64,000 nt of DNA from Congregibacter brevis (GCF_045689245.1 NZ_CP136865.1:1302001-1366000), one strand, 5' to 3'; shown: positions 9,456 through 18,865, numbered from the stretch's first letter. The notes: generated by a model not told the origin, from the letters alone. Program-made: numbers and translations.

Positions 9456-9590
9456 GGGGCTGAGCCGTGCAAGAGCGAAGAAGTGATGCTACCGCAAAGG
9501 TGCCGATGACAACACTGCGGAATCGGCTTATTCGTGCATGCAGTTGCTTGCAGCGGTAAACTTTCGCTCTTTTGCTCTTTGGGGAACAGC

Positions 9591-10811
9591 ATGGCGGATG
9601 TCAATAAGGTGGTTTTAGCGTACTCGGGGGGGCTTGATACCTCGGTAATCGTGCGCTGGCTGCAAGATCACTACGACTGCGAAGTGGTAACTTTCACTGC
9701 TGACATTGGACAGGGCGAAGAAGTTGAGCCTGCGCGGGCCAAAGCTGAAGCTCTTGGCGTCAAAGAGATCTATATTGAGGATCTTCGCGAAGAGTTTGTC
9801 CGTGACTATGTCTACCCCATGTTCAGGGCGAATACCATTTACGAGGGTGAATACCTGCTGGGGACGTCGATCGCGCGGCCGCTCATCGCCAAGCGACTCG
9901 TGGACATCGCGACGGAGACCGGCGCAGATGCGATATCCCACGGTGCCACGGGTAAAGGTAACGATCAGGTGCGCTTTGAGCTGGGTGCCTATGCCCTAAA
10001 GCCGGGTATTCAGGTTATCGCCCCCTGGAGGGAGTGGGATCTCAGCTCACGAGAATCACTCATGGCGTACTGTCGTGAGCGTGATATTCCCGTGGATTTT
10101 GCTGCAGCCGGTAAAAAATCGCCGTATTCCATGGACGCGAATCTACTGCACATTTCTTACGAGGGCGGCATTCTTGAGGACCCTTGGGCCGAAGCTGAAG
10201 ACTCGATGTGGCGCTGGAGTGTGAGTCCTGAAGAGGCGCCAGATACACCGACCTACATCGAACTCGAGTTCCGCGGCGGCGATATTGTCGCCATCGACGG
10301 TACTGAGATGTCTCCCGCGACGGTGCTCGCAGAGTTGAATCGTATTGGCGGGGCCAATGGCGTTGGGCGCTTGGATATTGTCGAAAACCGTTATGTGGGC
10401 ATGAAGTCCCGGGGCTGCTACGAGACTCCGGGCGGTACGATAATGCTCAAAGCTCACCGCGCTATTGAGTCTCTCACCCTTGATCGCGAAGTGGCACACT
10501 TGAAGGATGAGTTAATGCCGCGCTACGCGAATCTCATTTACAACGGATATTGGTGGTCACCAGAGCGTCAAATGTTGCAGGCCGCCATAGATCAGTCTCA
10601 AAGCGTGGTGAATGGCGCCGTTCGTTTGAAGCTGTACAAAGGTAGCGTGGCCGCGGTGGGGCGTAGCTCTGCCGATAGCTTGTTTGACGAAAGCATCGCG
10701 ACCTTCGAAGATGATGCCGGTGCCTATGATCAGGCGGACGCAGAAGGCTTTATCAAGCTTAATGCGTTGCGTTTGAGAATTGCGGCGGGTCGGGGCAGAA
10801 GTGCTCGCTAG
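9591..10811 (+). CDS. argG: Argininosuccinate synthase
   Basis: Joins citrulline and aspartate using ATP in arginine synthesis. The protein has the N-type ATP-pyrophosphatase motif LAYSGGLDTSV near the N terminus and the family sequences SHGATGKGNDQVRFE and YSMDANLLHISYEGG. The chosen start gives 406 residues, the family size, with GGGGA 5 bases before the ATG; an upstream in-frame ATG at 9534 adds an unlikely 19 residues. argG stands alone here, without argH or other arginine genes. Confidence 0.96.
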   Translation: MADVNKVVLAYSGGLDTSVIVRWLQDHYDCEVVTFTADIGQGEEVEPARAKAEALGVKEIYIEDLREEFVRDYVYPMFRANTIYEGEYLLGTSIARPLIAKRLVDIATETGADAISHGATGKGNDQVRFELGAYALKPGIQVIAPWREWDLSSRESLMAYCRERDIPVDFAAAGKKSPYSMDANLLHISYEGGILEDPWAEAEDSMWRWSVSPEEAPDTPTYIELEFRGGDIVAIDGTEMSPATVLAELNRIGGANGVGRLDIVENRYVGMKSRGCYETPGGTIMLKAHRAIESLTLDREVAHLKDELMPRYANLIYNGYWWSPERQMLQAAIDQSQSVVNGAVRLKLYKGSVAAVGRSSADSLFDESIATFEDDAGAYDQADAEGFIKLNALRLRIAAGRGRSAR

Positions 10812-10929
10812 TTTGCCTCTATGCCCAGTACCCTATGCCTAATTCGCGAAGCGCAGTTAGCGTCACAAAAGTTTGGAAGAGCAGTTTACGAACGAGAATC
10901 TATGAGCACGAGTCTATGAGCAACAAAAT

Positions 10930-12423
10930 ATGAACGATATTCTTGATGTAGTCATTATTGGTGCTGGACTTTCGGGCGTTGGCGCAGCCTGTCATATGAA
11001 GCGTAATTGCCCTGAGCGAAAAATTGCTCTTCTTGAGGCTCGCGAGCGCAGCGGTGGCACTTGGGACTTGTTTCGCTATCCGGGCATTCGTTCCGACAGT
11101 GATATGCATACCTTGGGTTACAGCTTCAAACCCTGGGAAGCGTCCAAAGCGATCGCCGATGGCCCCTCCATACTGAGTTACGTGCGGGAAACAGCCAAAG
11201 AATACGGTGTTGAATCCCTTATTCGATACCAGCAGAAGGTGAGGCAGGCCAATTGGAGTAGCGAGCAGCAGTGCTGGGAGCTCACCATCGAAGATGGCTC
11301 TGGCGGAACTGTGCAAAGCCTGAAGACGCGGTTCTTGCATCTCTGCGCCGGCTATTACAATTACAACCACGGACATCAGCCTGAGTTTCCGGGGCGGGAA
11401 GCTTTCCAGGGCGAGTTTGTGCATCCACAGTTCTGGCCCGAAGGTCTCAACTACGAAAACAAGCGTGTGCTGATTATTGGTTCTGGCGCTACGGCTATGA
11501 CTTTGGTGCCCTCCATGGCCGACAAGGCAGCGGAAGTGGTGATGTTGCAGCGCTCGCCCACCTGGGTGGTTTCCCGTGCATCGACCGATTGGATCGCCAA
11601 CTTCCTCAAAGCTGTTTTACCCAAGAGCTGGGCTTACAATCTGACGCGCTGGAAAAACACGCGCATGCAACACTGGCTGTATAAGAAGACGCGGAAGCAA
11701 CCTGAGAAGGTTCGCCAGATGCTTCTCGACCAGACGCGAAAAGAATTGGGTGATGCGGGAGACATGGCCGATTTCACACCCGAGTACAATCCCTGGGACC
11801 AGCGTCTTTGTCTGGTGCCCGACAGCGATCTGTTTGGCGCGATCCACAGCGGCAAAGCACGGGTGGTAACAAATCAGATCGATACACTCACAGCCGAAGG
11901 CGTGCGACTAGCTGACGGAACAGAGATTGCGGCGGACATCATCGTATCGGCGACGGGTCTGGAGCTCGAACTCATGGGAGGTATTGACCTTCAGGTTGAT
12001 GGTGAGGCCTTTGATATTCCATCCAGCTGGTCTTACCGAGGCATGATGTGCACCGGTCTGCCCAACATGGTCTCGGTCTTTGGCTATATCAACGCATCCT
12101 GGACGCTTCGGGCGGATCTGGTATCTCAGTGGATGTGCCGCTTGCTCGCACACATGGATAGCAGTGGAGCGAGCGTTGTCACTGCAGCCATCGAAGAAGA
12201 TCTTCCTCCTATGGAGGCGCGTCCCTGGATTGATAACTTTTCTGCAGGCTATATGCAGCGAGTTATGCACTTGTTTCCAAAACAAGGTGACCGAAATCCA
12301 TGGGTGAACTCGCAGAATTACCTACGGGAGAAGCGAGAGTTTGAGGAGATGAGTTTTACCGAGGCGGCTCTCAAGTATGAATCGCCGCGTAACACCGAGT
12401 CTGATACACAGCGCGCCGCGTAG
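10930..12423 (+). CDS. Flavin-containing monooxygenase, Baeyer-Villiger type
   Basis: A 497-residue FAD/NADPH monooxygenase. The first dinucleotide fold is IIGAGLSGVGAACH (residues 9-22) and the second is IIGSGATAMTL. Between them lies the fingerprint F-x-G-x-x-x-H-x-x-x-W-P (FQGEFVHPQFWP), which separates Baeyer-Villiger monooxygenases from ordinary FMOs. Such enzymes convert ketones to esters or lactones with O2; the substrate here is unknown. No good ribosome-binding site precedes the ATG. Instead the upstream 30 bases are an imperfect tandem duplication of a 14-base unit containing TCTATGAGCA, whose ATGs are out of frame. A promoter could not be assigned. Confidence 0.9.
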   Translation: MNDILDVVIIGAGLSGVGAACHMKRNCPERKIALLEARERSGGTWDLFRYPGIRSDSDMHTLGYSFKPWEASKAIADGPSILSYVRETAKEYGVESLIRYQQKVRQANWSSEQQCWELTIEDGSGGTVQSLKTRFLHLCAGYYNYNHGHQPEFPGREAFQGEFVHPQFWPEGLNYENKRVLIIGSGATAMTLVPSMADKAAEVVMLQRSPTWVVSRASTDWIANFLKAVLPKSWAYNLTRWKNTRMQHWLYKKTRKQPEKVRQMLLDQTRKELGDAGDMADFTPEYNPWDQRLCLVPDSDLFGAIHSGKARVVTNQIDTLTAEGVRLADGTEIAADIIVSATGLELELMGGIDLQVDGEAFDIPSSWSYRGMMCTGLPNMVSVFGYINASWTLRADLVSQWMCRLLAHMDSSGASVVTAAIEEDLPPMEARPWIDNFSAGYMQRVMHLFPKQGDRNPWVNSQNYLREKREFEEMSFTEAALKYESPRNTESDTQRAA

Positions 12424-12434
12424 AAGATCTGAGC

Positions 12435-12454
12435 CTCTCGGCGATTGCCGAGAG
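12435..12454 (+). terminator. Hairpin after the monooxygenase gene
   Basis: A perfect 8-bp stem, CTCTCGGC/GCCGAGAG, with a GATT loop begins 11 bases after the monooxygenase stop. There is no T-run, so intrinsic termination would be weak; an mRNA 3'-end stabiliser is an alternative. Confidence 0.35.
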
Positions 12455-12458
12455 TGTC

Positions 12459-12504
12459 ATCGATAAAATCGAACGAGCAGAGCGATAAATATCGTTTTAT
12501 CGAT
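12459..12504. promoter_or_regulatory. Inverted repeat upstream of peroxiredoxin
   Basis: ATCGATAAAA (12459-12468) and its exact complement TTTTATCGAT (12495-12504) are separated by 26 bases, about 110 bp before the peroxiredoxin start. The position suits an operator, for example for a redox or LysR-type regulator, but the spacing does not match the published OxyR site layout and no binding protein can be named. Confidence 0.35.
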
Positions 12505-12614
12505 TAATGATTCTTCGTTAGTATTCATCTCCCGCATTTCGATGGGCGGTGGTTTTTAGTGATATCGCCGAACCAGCGATACTTTAAGTAGATTGATTTA
12601 AGGAGATCTTAGCC

Positions 12615-13181
12615 GTGACTACACAAGTACCAGAGGCAACTTTTAAAACACGCGTACGGGACGAGTCCGTAGGTGGCGATAACCCTTTCCGTTGGGAAGA
12701 GAAGACAACAGCCGACATTTTTGGTGGCAAAAAAGTAGTGGTTTTCTCGCTTCCAGGTGCGTTTACCCCGACCTGTTCTTCCAACCACCTGCCACGCTAC
12801 GAAGAGCTCTATGAAGAGTTCAAAGCGCAGGGCGTAGACGAAATCATCTGTGTTTCAGTGAACGACGCTTTTGTTATGTTCAAGTGGGGCCAGGAGCAGG
12901 GCAACAAAAACATCTTTTTGTTGCCTGACGGTAACGGCGAGTTCACTCGTAAGATGGGTATGCTTGTAGACAAGTCGAACATCGGCTTTGGCATGCGTTC
13001 ATGGCGTTATTCTATGCTCGTCAATGACGGCACCATTGAGAAGATGTTTTCAGAAGCTGGCTACTGCGACAACGGTGAGACCGATCCCTTTGAAGTATCC
13101 GATGCTGACACGATGCTCGCTTACCTGAAAGGTACCGAGTCTGCAGGTGTTTCAGAGCCACGCAAGGCATTTGTAGGCTAA
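12615..13181 (+). CDS. Peroxiredoxin, Prx5 group
   Basis: A 188-residue thiol peroxidase that reduces H2O2 and organic peroxides. The peroxidatic cysteine is C54 in GAFTPTCSSNHLPRY, the Prx5 signature. Many proteobacterial homologues carry a C-terminal glutaredoxin domain. This one does not: the protein ends soon after a second cysteine in AGYCDNG, so it must use an external thiol donor. The GTG start has AGGAG at 12601-12605, ten bases upstream. It is flanked by an inverted repeat upstream and a strong terminator downstream, consistent with a single-gene unit. Confidence 0.93.
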   Translation: MTTQVPEATFKTRVRDESVGGDNPFRWEEKTTADIFGGKKVVVFSLPGAFTPTCSSNHLPRYEELYEEFKAQGVDEIICVSVNDAFVMFKWGQEQGNKNIFLLPDGNGEFTRKMGMLVDKSNIGFGMRSWRYSMLVNDGTIEKMFSEAGYCDNGETDPFEVSDADTMLAYLKGTESAGVSEPRKAFVG

Positions 13182-13274
13182 GGCTGTAGCAAGTAACGCT
13201 TGTGAGTGCGAGTTATATAGCACTTGTAGGTAATCGGGAGCCTCATTAGCTCCGGCTGAGGGAACTTAGCCATG

Positions 13275-13310
13275 AAAACCCGCTTTCATCTTTGACAGCG
13301 GGTTTTTTTT
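13275..13310 (+). terminator. Rho-independent terminator after peroxiredoxin
   Basis: The arms AAAACCCGCT and AGCGGGTTTT form a 10-bp stem with a 12-base loop, followed by four more T. This is a textbook intrinsic terminator about 95 bp after the peroxiredoxin stop. Confidence 0.9.
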
Positions 13311-13360
13311 GTCTCAATCATGGCATTCTTGTTTTTTTACTATTGTTGAGGATGTTCGAA

Positions 13361-13960
13361 ATGCCGTGGCCCGATCCCGTTGCCCTCGAAGGAAAATTTG
13401 CGAGCCTGGTTCCACTACAACTGGAGCATGCTGAGGCGTTGGCAGCCGCTAGCGGCGATGGTGAAGTATGGCGGGCGTGGTACACGAATGTCCCAGCACC
13501 GGAAGATATGCAGACGGAAATAGAGCGGCGTTTGGGGGAGCAACAAGCATCGCGCATGCTGCCTTTTACGGTGCTCGATGCACACGGCACGCCTGCGGGT
13601 ATGACGACCTATATGAACATCGATGCGACATCGCCGCGTGTAGAGATCGGTTCAACCTGGTACGCACGGCGCGTGCAGCGCACCCCGCTGAACACTCAGT
13701 GCAAGCGCCTCTTGCTTGAGTACGCTTTTGAATCTCTTGGATGTATCGCCGTGGAGTTTCGAACGTCTTCTTTTAACCGTGCCAGCAGACGGGCTATCGA
13801 GCGCATTGGGGCAAAGTCCGACGGTATTCTGCGTAACCACAGTCATCATCGTAACGGTACGCTCAGGGATACCTGCGTGTATTCGATTCTGGAGAGCGAG
13901 TGGCCGGGCGTGAAGGTGCAGTTGGATTCAATGCTGGGGCTGAACGCGCCGCGGAGATGA
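13361..13960 (+). CDS. GNAT N-acetyltransferase (RimJ/RimL-like)
   Basis: A 199-residue acetyl-CoA-dependent acetyltransferase of the Acetyltransf_3 type. The C-terminal half carries the family pattern EIGSTWY, a helix with QCKRLLLEYAFESLGC, and then FRTSSFNRASRRAIERIGAKSDG followed by DT-VYSI. The substrate is unknown; protein N-termini or small amines are possible. I chose the ATG at 13361 because GAGG lies 9 bases upstream; the ATG at 13352 abuts that GAGG. It sits 8 bp before the AlkB gene, so the two are probably co-transcribed. Confidence 0.85.
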   Translation: MPWPDPVALEGKFASLVPLQLEHAEALAAASGDGEVWRAWYTNVPAPEDMQTEIERRLGEQQASRMLPFTVLDAHGTPAGMTTYMNIDATSPRVEIGSTWYARRVQRTPLNTQCKRLLLEYAFESLGCIAVEFRTSSFNRASRRAIERIGAKSDGILRNHSHHRNGTLRDTCVYSILESEWPGVKVQLDSMLGLNAPRR

Positions 13961-13968
13961 GCTGATCA

Positions 13969-14589
13969 ATGAACGATCTGTTTTCGTTGGAAGACAAAGA
14001 GTATCTAGATCTGCCCGGAGGCGAGCTAATACTCTATCGGACCCCTGATCTGGGTGCGGCTTACGAGGCGCTTTTCGAGAGTATTCGCCGCGAAGTCGCC
14101 TGGCGGGAAGAGCCGATTCAGCTGTTCGGTAAGCGGTACATGCAGCCGCGTCTTTTGGCGTGGTACGCAGATGAGGTAGTGACTTATAAGTACTCGGGGA
14201 TTCGACACGATGGCTTGCCCTGGACTACGCAGCTGAGCTCTCTTCGCAAACGAATAGAGAGCCTCAGTGATACCAGATTCAACAGTGTGCTAGCCAACCT
14301 ATATCGCGATCACCGCGACAGTATGGGCTTGCATGCGGATGACGAGCCTGAGTTGGGGCCACAACCGGTCATTGCTTCTTTGAGTCTTGGCGAGGAGCGC
14401 GTGTTCAGGTTGAAACACCGGTTTGATAAAACTCTTAAGCCTGTACGATTGCCGCTCCCCTCAGGAACATTGTTGATCATGCGAGGGGACACACAGGCCA
14501 ATTGGCGGCACGAAGTGCCAAAACAGAGCAAAGCTTGCGGTCCACGGATTAATCTGACGTTTCGCTACGTACATACATTCAGCGCCTAG
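13969..14589 (+). CDS. AlkB-family 2-oxoglutarate/Fe(II) dioxygenase
   Basis: Oxidative demethylase of the AlkB superfamily, which removes alkyl lesions such as 1-methyladenine from DNA or RNA. The iron ligands are H122 and D124 (LHADDE) and H181 (WRHEVPK). The 2-oxoglutarate pocket signature R-x-N-x-T-x-R is present at 193-199. The 206-residue length and the layout resemble the short ABH2-like bacterial group rather than E. coli AlkB. It follows the GNAT gene after 8 bp. No Ada box or LexA box is visible upstream. Confidence 0.92.
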   Translation: MNDLFSLEDKEYLDLPGGELILYRTPDLGAAYEALFESIRREVAWREEPIQLFGKRYMQPRLLAWYADEVVTYKYSGIRHDGLPWTTQLSSLRKRIESLSDTRFNSVLANLYRDHRDSMGLHADDEPELGPQPVIASLSLGEERVFRLKHRFDKTLKPVRLPLPSGTLLIMRGDTQANWRHEVPKQSKACGPRINLTFRYVHTFSA

Positions 14590-14662
14590 TCTTGCCGAGC
14601 TGCACCGACAGGCTAAGAAACACTTTCAAGAACCTGTCACACGCTCACGGTATACTCTGAAA

Positions 14663-16099
14663 ATGACTATTCCTGATCAATGCGCCGGCGAAACAACCGG
14701 CGGCAACGAAGTTACCCTCGCACGTATTGCTCGAGCTTCAGTGCGGCCTGTGCAAACCCTCGACCTTCTGACACAGCGTGAAATGGACAGCTTGGCGAAT
14801 GCCGATGCAAAGCTCCATGAGCTGTTTCGTCGTTGTGCGCTGGCCATTCTTAACACCGATGGTTATGTGGACGATGCGCGCAAGGTCTATGAAGCTTATG
14901 CGGATTTTGATTTGCGAGTTATTCCCGAGCCTCGAGGTTTAAAGCTCGAGTTGTTCAACGCGCCCGGCGAGGCCTTTGTCGATGGCAAAATGATTGAGGG
15001 TATTCGCCACCATTTGTTTTCTGCGCTGAGAGATGTTGTATACACCGAACACAAGTTAGCGGAGCAGCAAACCTTCGACCTGAGCAGCTCCGAGGGCATC
15101 ACCGATGCCGTGTTTCGGATTCTGCGAAATGCCAACGTCGTGCGCAGTAATGTACAGCCCCGATTGGTTGTGTGTTGGGGCGGTCATTCGATTTCTCGTA
15201 TTGAGTACGATTATTCGAAGACTGTGGGTTACTCTCTGGGGCTTCGAGGCTTTGATATATGCACCGGCTGTGGCCCCGGCGCGATGAAGGGCCCCATGAA
15301 GGGTGCGGCTATTGCTCACGCCAAGCAGCTTAATAGCGAGACTCGCTACGTCGGCTTGTCCGAGCCCGGTATTATTGCGGCTGAGTCGCCCAACGCGATC
15401 GTGAATGAGCTGGTGATACTCCCTGATATCGAGAAACGCCTGGAGGCTTTTGTTCGCGTGGCCCACGCTATCTTGGTATTTCCCGGAGGCGTGGGTACGG
15501 CGGAAGAGATCATGTTTTTGCTGGGGATTAAAATGCACCCGGCGAATGCACACATCGAACTGCCGCTCATTTTTACCGGGCCCGCAGAAAGTGCAGCGTA
15601 CTTTGAACAGATCGATACTTTTTTGAAGGACTGTCTTGGAGACGATGTGGGTCGGCATTACACCATTATCAATGGTGACCCGGCCGCGGTGGCACGTGCG
15701 ATGAAGGGCTCTATTAAGGGCCTCCGTCGCCAACGGATAGAGCAAAACGAGTCTTTCAGTTATAGCTGGACAATGCATATTCCCGAAGAGCTGCAACAAC
15801 CGTTTTTGCCCACGCACGAGAATATGGCAGCACTGGCACTGCACCGAGATCAGCCGGCGCATCAATTGGTAGCGAATTTGCGGCGTGCGTTCTCGGGCAT
15901 TGTCGCCGGGAACGTAAAGGATTTCGGTGTGAGAGCCGTTGAGGCTCATGGGCCGTATCAACTTCATGGAGCGGGTGAGGTCGTCGCTGGCCTCGCTGAT
16001 CTGCTGGAAGGCTTTGTTCGCGACGGTCGCATGAAGATCGATCCGGCGACTTACCGTCCTTGTTTTGAGGTTGCGGGGCAGCCTGAAAGCACCCAATAG
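14663..16099 (+). CDS. ppnN: Nucleotide 5'-monophosphate nucleosidase PpnN (YgdH)
   Basis: PpnN cleaves purine and pyrimidine nucleoside monophosphates to base and ribose 5-phosphate and in E. coli is stimulated by (p)ppGpp. The three-part architecture is intact over 478 residues: an N-terminal DUF4478-like region with KLELFNAPGEAFVDGK, the central LOG (lysine decarboxylase-like) domain with PGGVGTAEE near residue 275, and a C-terminal DUF3412 region with RRAFSGIVAGNVKDFGVRA. The N terminus is about 20 residues longer than in E. coli, and no convincing ribosome-binding site precedes the ATG, so the start could lie further in. Confidence 0.94.
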   Translation: MTIPDQCAGETTGGNEVTLARIARASVRPVQTLDLLTQREMDSLANADAKLHELFRRCALAILNTDGYVDDARKVYEAYADFDLRVIPEPRGLKLELFNAPGEAFVDGKMIEGIRHHLFSALRDVVYTEHKLAEQQTFDLSSSEGITDAVFRILRNANVVRSNVQPRLVVCWGGHSISRIEYDYSKTVGYSLGLRGFDICTGCGPGAMKGPMKGAAIAHAKQLNSETRYVGLSEPGIIAAESPNAIVNELVILPDIEKRLEAFVRVAHAILVFPGGVGTAEEIMFLLGIKMHPANAHIELPLIFTGPAESAAYFEQIDTFLKDCLGDDVGRHYTIINGDPAAVARAMKGSIKGLRRQRIEQNESFSYSWTMHIPEELQQPFLPTHENMAALALHRDQPAHQLVANLRRAFSGIVAGNVKDFGVRAVEAHGPYQLHGAGEVVAGLADLLEGFVRDGRMKIDPATYRPCFEVAGQPESTQ

Positions 16100-16150
16100 C
16101 TCACGGCACCTGACAGAGACTTAGAGATAACAATTGATAAGGAAAACCAA

Positions 16151-17293
16151 ATGAAACTCCTGATTAATACAGCGCTGACAGTTCTAGCATTGCTGTTGCT
16201 ATCACCGGCTCAGGCACAGCTACCGTTTACGGTTACTGAAGTGAGCCAGTTCGACGAGCCTTGGTCGGTCGCAGAATTGCCCGACGGCCAGCTGCTGGTA
16301 ACGGAAACTAAGGGCAATCTTATTATCGTAGATGATAAGGGTGAGCAGTCCCGCCCCGTGGCCGGTGTGCCAGATATTGCTTATGGAGGGCAAGGCGGAC
16401 TCGGTGATGTCGTTCTTCATCCGGATTTTGCCGAGAACGGTATCGTGTACTTAAGCTATGCAGAAGCGGGTGTCGGTGACACGCGCGGTGCAGCGGTGGC
16501 TCGTGGAGTACTGGATGCTTCCGGACGACGCCCCTCACTAAGTGATGTCGAGGTGATCTGGCGTCAGTATCCCAAGCTCTCGGGTTACGGGCATTACGGG
16601 CATCGTATGCTTTTTGATGATGAGGGCTATCTTTGGGTTACCTCGGGTGATCGCCAGAAGTTCACGACTGCTCAGGATATGCAATCTAATTCCGGTAAGG
16701 TGCTACGTCTCAACGAAGATGGCTCGGTACCCGATGACAATCCCTTTGTCGATTACTACTCCGAGAACCCCCGCGTGGGTAGGGGCGGTGTTTACCCCGA
16801 AATCTGGTCTTTAGGACATCGCAACGTTCTTGGTCTCGCTCTGGGGCTGGACGGCCGCCTGTGGGAGATTGAGATGGGTCCCGCCGGTGGTGACGAGCTG
16901 AACCTGATTGAGCGCGGCGCTAACTACGGTTATCCAGAAGTTTCTAACGGTGACCATTACGATGGTCGCGAAATGCCTGATCACGACACAAGACCCGGAT
17001 TTAACAAGCCGGCCCTCTGGTGGACGCCGGTTATTTCTCCGGGAGATATGCTGATCTATCGTGGGGATACGTTTGTTGATTGGAAGGGCAGCGCACTTAT
17101 CGCAGGCCTCTCTTCTCGCGCAATCGTTCGCGTTGAACTGGGTGATGATGGTTCGGCGACAGAAGTCGAGCGCTTTGATATGGGAGCGCGTATTCGCAGC
17201 GTTCAAGAATCTGCTGATGGCAGTATCTGGGTGCTTGAAGACGACTACGGTGATAGCAATGGACGCCTGCTTCGTTTGACGCCGAAGTCCTGA
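16151..17293 (+). CDS. PQQ-dependent sugar (aldose) dehydrogenase, secreted
   Basis: A 380-residue six-bladed beta-propeller of the soluble glucose/sorbosone dehydrogenase family (E. coli YliI/Asd type), oxidising aldose sugars with PQQ in the periplasm. The signal peptide ends at an AQA-type site around residue 23-24. Family motifs include GGLGDVVLHPDF, GHYGHRMLFDDEG and the PQQ-pocket region IWSLGHRNVLGLA. AAGGA lies shortly before the ATG. No PQQ biosynthesis genes are in the window, so the cofactor is made elsewhere or taken up. Confidence 0.92.
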   Translation: MKLLINTALTVLALLLLSPAQAQLPFTVTEVSQFDEPWSVAELPDGQLLVTETKGNLIIVDDKGEQSRPVAGVPDIAYGGQGGLGDVVLHPDFAENGIVYLSYAEAGVGDTRGAAVARGVLDASGRRPSLSDVEVIWRQYPKLSGYGHYGHRMLFDDEGYLWVTSGDRQKFTTAQDMQSNSGKVLRLNEDGSVPDDNPFVDYYSENPRVGRGGVYPEIWSLGHRNVLGLALGLDGRLWEIEMGPAGGDELNLIERGANYGYPEVSNGDHYDGREMPDHDTRPGFNKPALWWTPVISPGDMLIYRGDTFVDWKGSALIAGLSSRAIVRVELGDDGSATEVERFDMGARIRSVQESADGSIWVLEDDYGDSNGRLLRLTPKS

Positions 17294-17354
17294 GCATCGT
17301 TCGTCGACACTTATCGTCGGTATTCACACGTAAATTGCTAATCGAGACGCTCTT

Positions 17355-17744
17355 ATGCCTGTAGAAGTTCAAGTGCTCGCCTACGCTGCTTTACTCCAGT
17401 ATGCGCAGTTCCTATTGATGGCAGTGCCTCTAAACATTCAGTTGGGCGTCGAGTACACCAGTGGGCCTCGAGATGAGGCTCAGGAAGCACGGGGGATCCC
17501 CGGGCGTCTCAAGCGCGCGATGGATAATCACTTTGAGGGATTGATCCTCTTCACTATTGCCGTGGCGGTTGTGGTGCTTGGTGAGGCAGGAAGTGCCTTA
17601 ACGGCCAAGGCTGCCTGGACGTATCTCGCTGCGCGGATTCTGTATGTGCCAGCTTATGCCTCGGGTATTCCGCTACTACGCTCCGCTATTTGGTTTGTGG
17701 GCTTTGCAGCTACTTTTGTGATGCTTTTGGCGGCGGTACTGTGA
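17355..17744 (+). CDS. MAPEG family membrane protein
   Basis: A 129-residue protein with four predicted membrane helices and the pattern of bacterial MAPEG proteins: an acidic-basic stretch RAMDNHFEGLILFTIAVAVV after the first helix, then ARILYVPAYASGIPLLRS. Eukaryotic members are glutathione S-transferases and peroxidases; bacterial members are mostly uncharacterised. Its stop overlaps the start of the secreted hydrolase by one base (TGATG), so the two are translationally coupled. Confidence 0.85.
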   Translation: MPVEVQVLAYAALLQYAQFLLMAVPLNIQLGVEYTSGPRDEAQEARGIPGRLKRAMDNHFEGLILFTIAVAVVVLGEAGSALTAKAAWTYLAARILYVPAYASGIPLLRSAIWFVGFAATFVMLLAAVL

Positions 17745-18700
17745 TGAGAGTAGTGAATGGGTTCTTTGCGTTCGCACTTATGTTGGCAAGCTTTGCTACG
17801 TTCGCCGAGACTGAGCTTCGCTCGGGTTTTATAGAGGTTGAAGGCGGCCCGCTTTGGTACGAAGTAGCGAGCGGAGAATCTGTCAATGGCGATGCGGTGC
17901 CTTTGGTGACGCTGCACGGTGGTCCCGGCGGGACATCCTGCGGCTTGCAGTTGTTGTATCCCCTTTCCGATGAACGCGCGGTCATTCGTTACGACCAGCT
18001 GGGCACTGGTCGTTCGGGTCGACCTCGAGATGCTGCGCTTTGGAATAGAGATCGATTTGTAGAAGCTCTACACACCTTGCGCACGGAGCTAGGTCTTAAG
18101 CGAATGCATCTTCAGGGGCATAGTTGGGGCGGATCCCTGGCCGCCTATTACGTGCTGGAGAAAGGTACCGAGGGCATTGTTTCCTTGACGCTGTCCTCAC
18201 CGCTAATTAGCACGCCGCTGTGGATTCGCGATGCCAACACGCTGCGTGCCACGCTGGACCCAGAGGTGCAGGCGGTACTGGACAAGCACGAAGCCGAGGG
18301 GTCCACGGACCATGAGGACTATGAGAAGGCGACCGCAGTCTTTTATGAGCAATTTGTGAGACGCGGTGAAGCCCAGGAAGTAGTTGATTGTCCCAGCGCA
18401 CCGTGGAACTCAGTTATCTATAACCAGATGTGGGGTCCCACAGAGTTTTATGCCACGGGCAGCTTGCAGGATTTTGATTTGACGCCTCGCCTTGCCGAGA
18501 TCGATGTTCCCACGCTGTTTGTTACCGGAGAGTTCGACGAGGCACGACCAGATACCGTAAAAGGTTTTGCTGAGACCGTTCCCGGTTCGCGCTTTGAAGT
18601 CATCCCGGGAGTAGGGCACGCGACTATCAGTCGTGAGCCGCAGCTTTATCGCGATCTGTTGCGGGAATTCATGCGTGAGGCTGAGGCACTCGGAAGGTAG
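17744..18700 (+). CDS. Secreted alpha/beta hydrolase, proline iminopeptidase (S33) family
   Basis: A 318-residue serine hydrolase beginning with a signal peptide (cleavage after ATFAE or nearby, residue 20), so periplasmic or exported. The triad is S127 in GHSWGG, D265 in TGEFDEARPD and H292 in GVGHAT. The oxyanion HGGPGG motif (LVTLHGGPGGTS) and the DQLGTGRSGRP block mark the prolyl aminopeptidase/tricorn-interacting F1 family. It probably releases N-terminal amino acids or hydrolyses amino-acid amides; the exact substrate is unknown. The start codon overlaps the MAPEG stop. The frame continues upstream to 17690, but that would lose the signal peptide. Confidence 0.9.
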   Translation: MRVVNGFFAFALMLASFATFAETELRSGFIEVEGGPLWYEVASGESVNGDAVPLVTLHGGPGGTSCGLQLLYPLSDERAVIRYDQLGTGRSGRPRDAALWNRDRFVEALHTLRTELGLKRMHLQGHSWGGSLAAYYVLEKGTEGIVSLTLSSPLISTPLWIRDANTLRATLDPEVQAVLDKHEAEGSTDHEDYEKATAVFYEQFVRRGEAQEVVDCPSAPWNSVIYNQMWGPTEFYATGSLQDFDLTPRLAEIDVPTLFVTGEFDEARPDTVKGFAETVPGSRFEVIPGVGHATISREPQLYRDLLREFMREAEALGR

Positions 18701-18865
18701 AGTGCAGCGATATGGTTTCGCTTACGCCTTACTCTTTTGCCCGTCATAGCAGCTCAGAATCGAGTGTACCGCCGTCAAGCAGATAGTAGCTGCTCTGAAA
18801 GTCCAGCGGACCGTATACTGACGCCGTCAGGTCTGACTAGGAGGCTCGTGTGGCCTTGATTCGAC

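Noticed and set aside
15056..16096. A 346-codon open frame opposite ppnN
   Set aside because: It lies entirely inside a strongly conserved gene on the other strand and has no recognisable protein features; it mirrors the codon bias of ppnN.
18818..18830. Hairpin CTGAC-GCC-GTCAG between the S33 gene and dnaE2 as a terminator
   Set aside because: Only five base pairs and no T-run in either direction.
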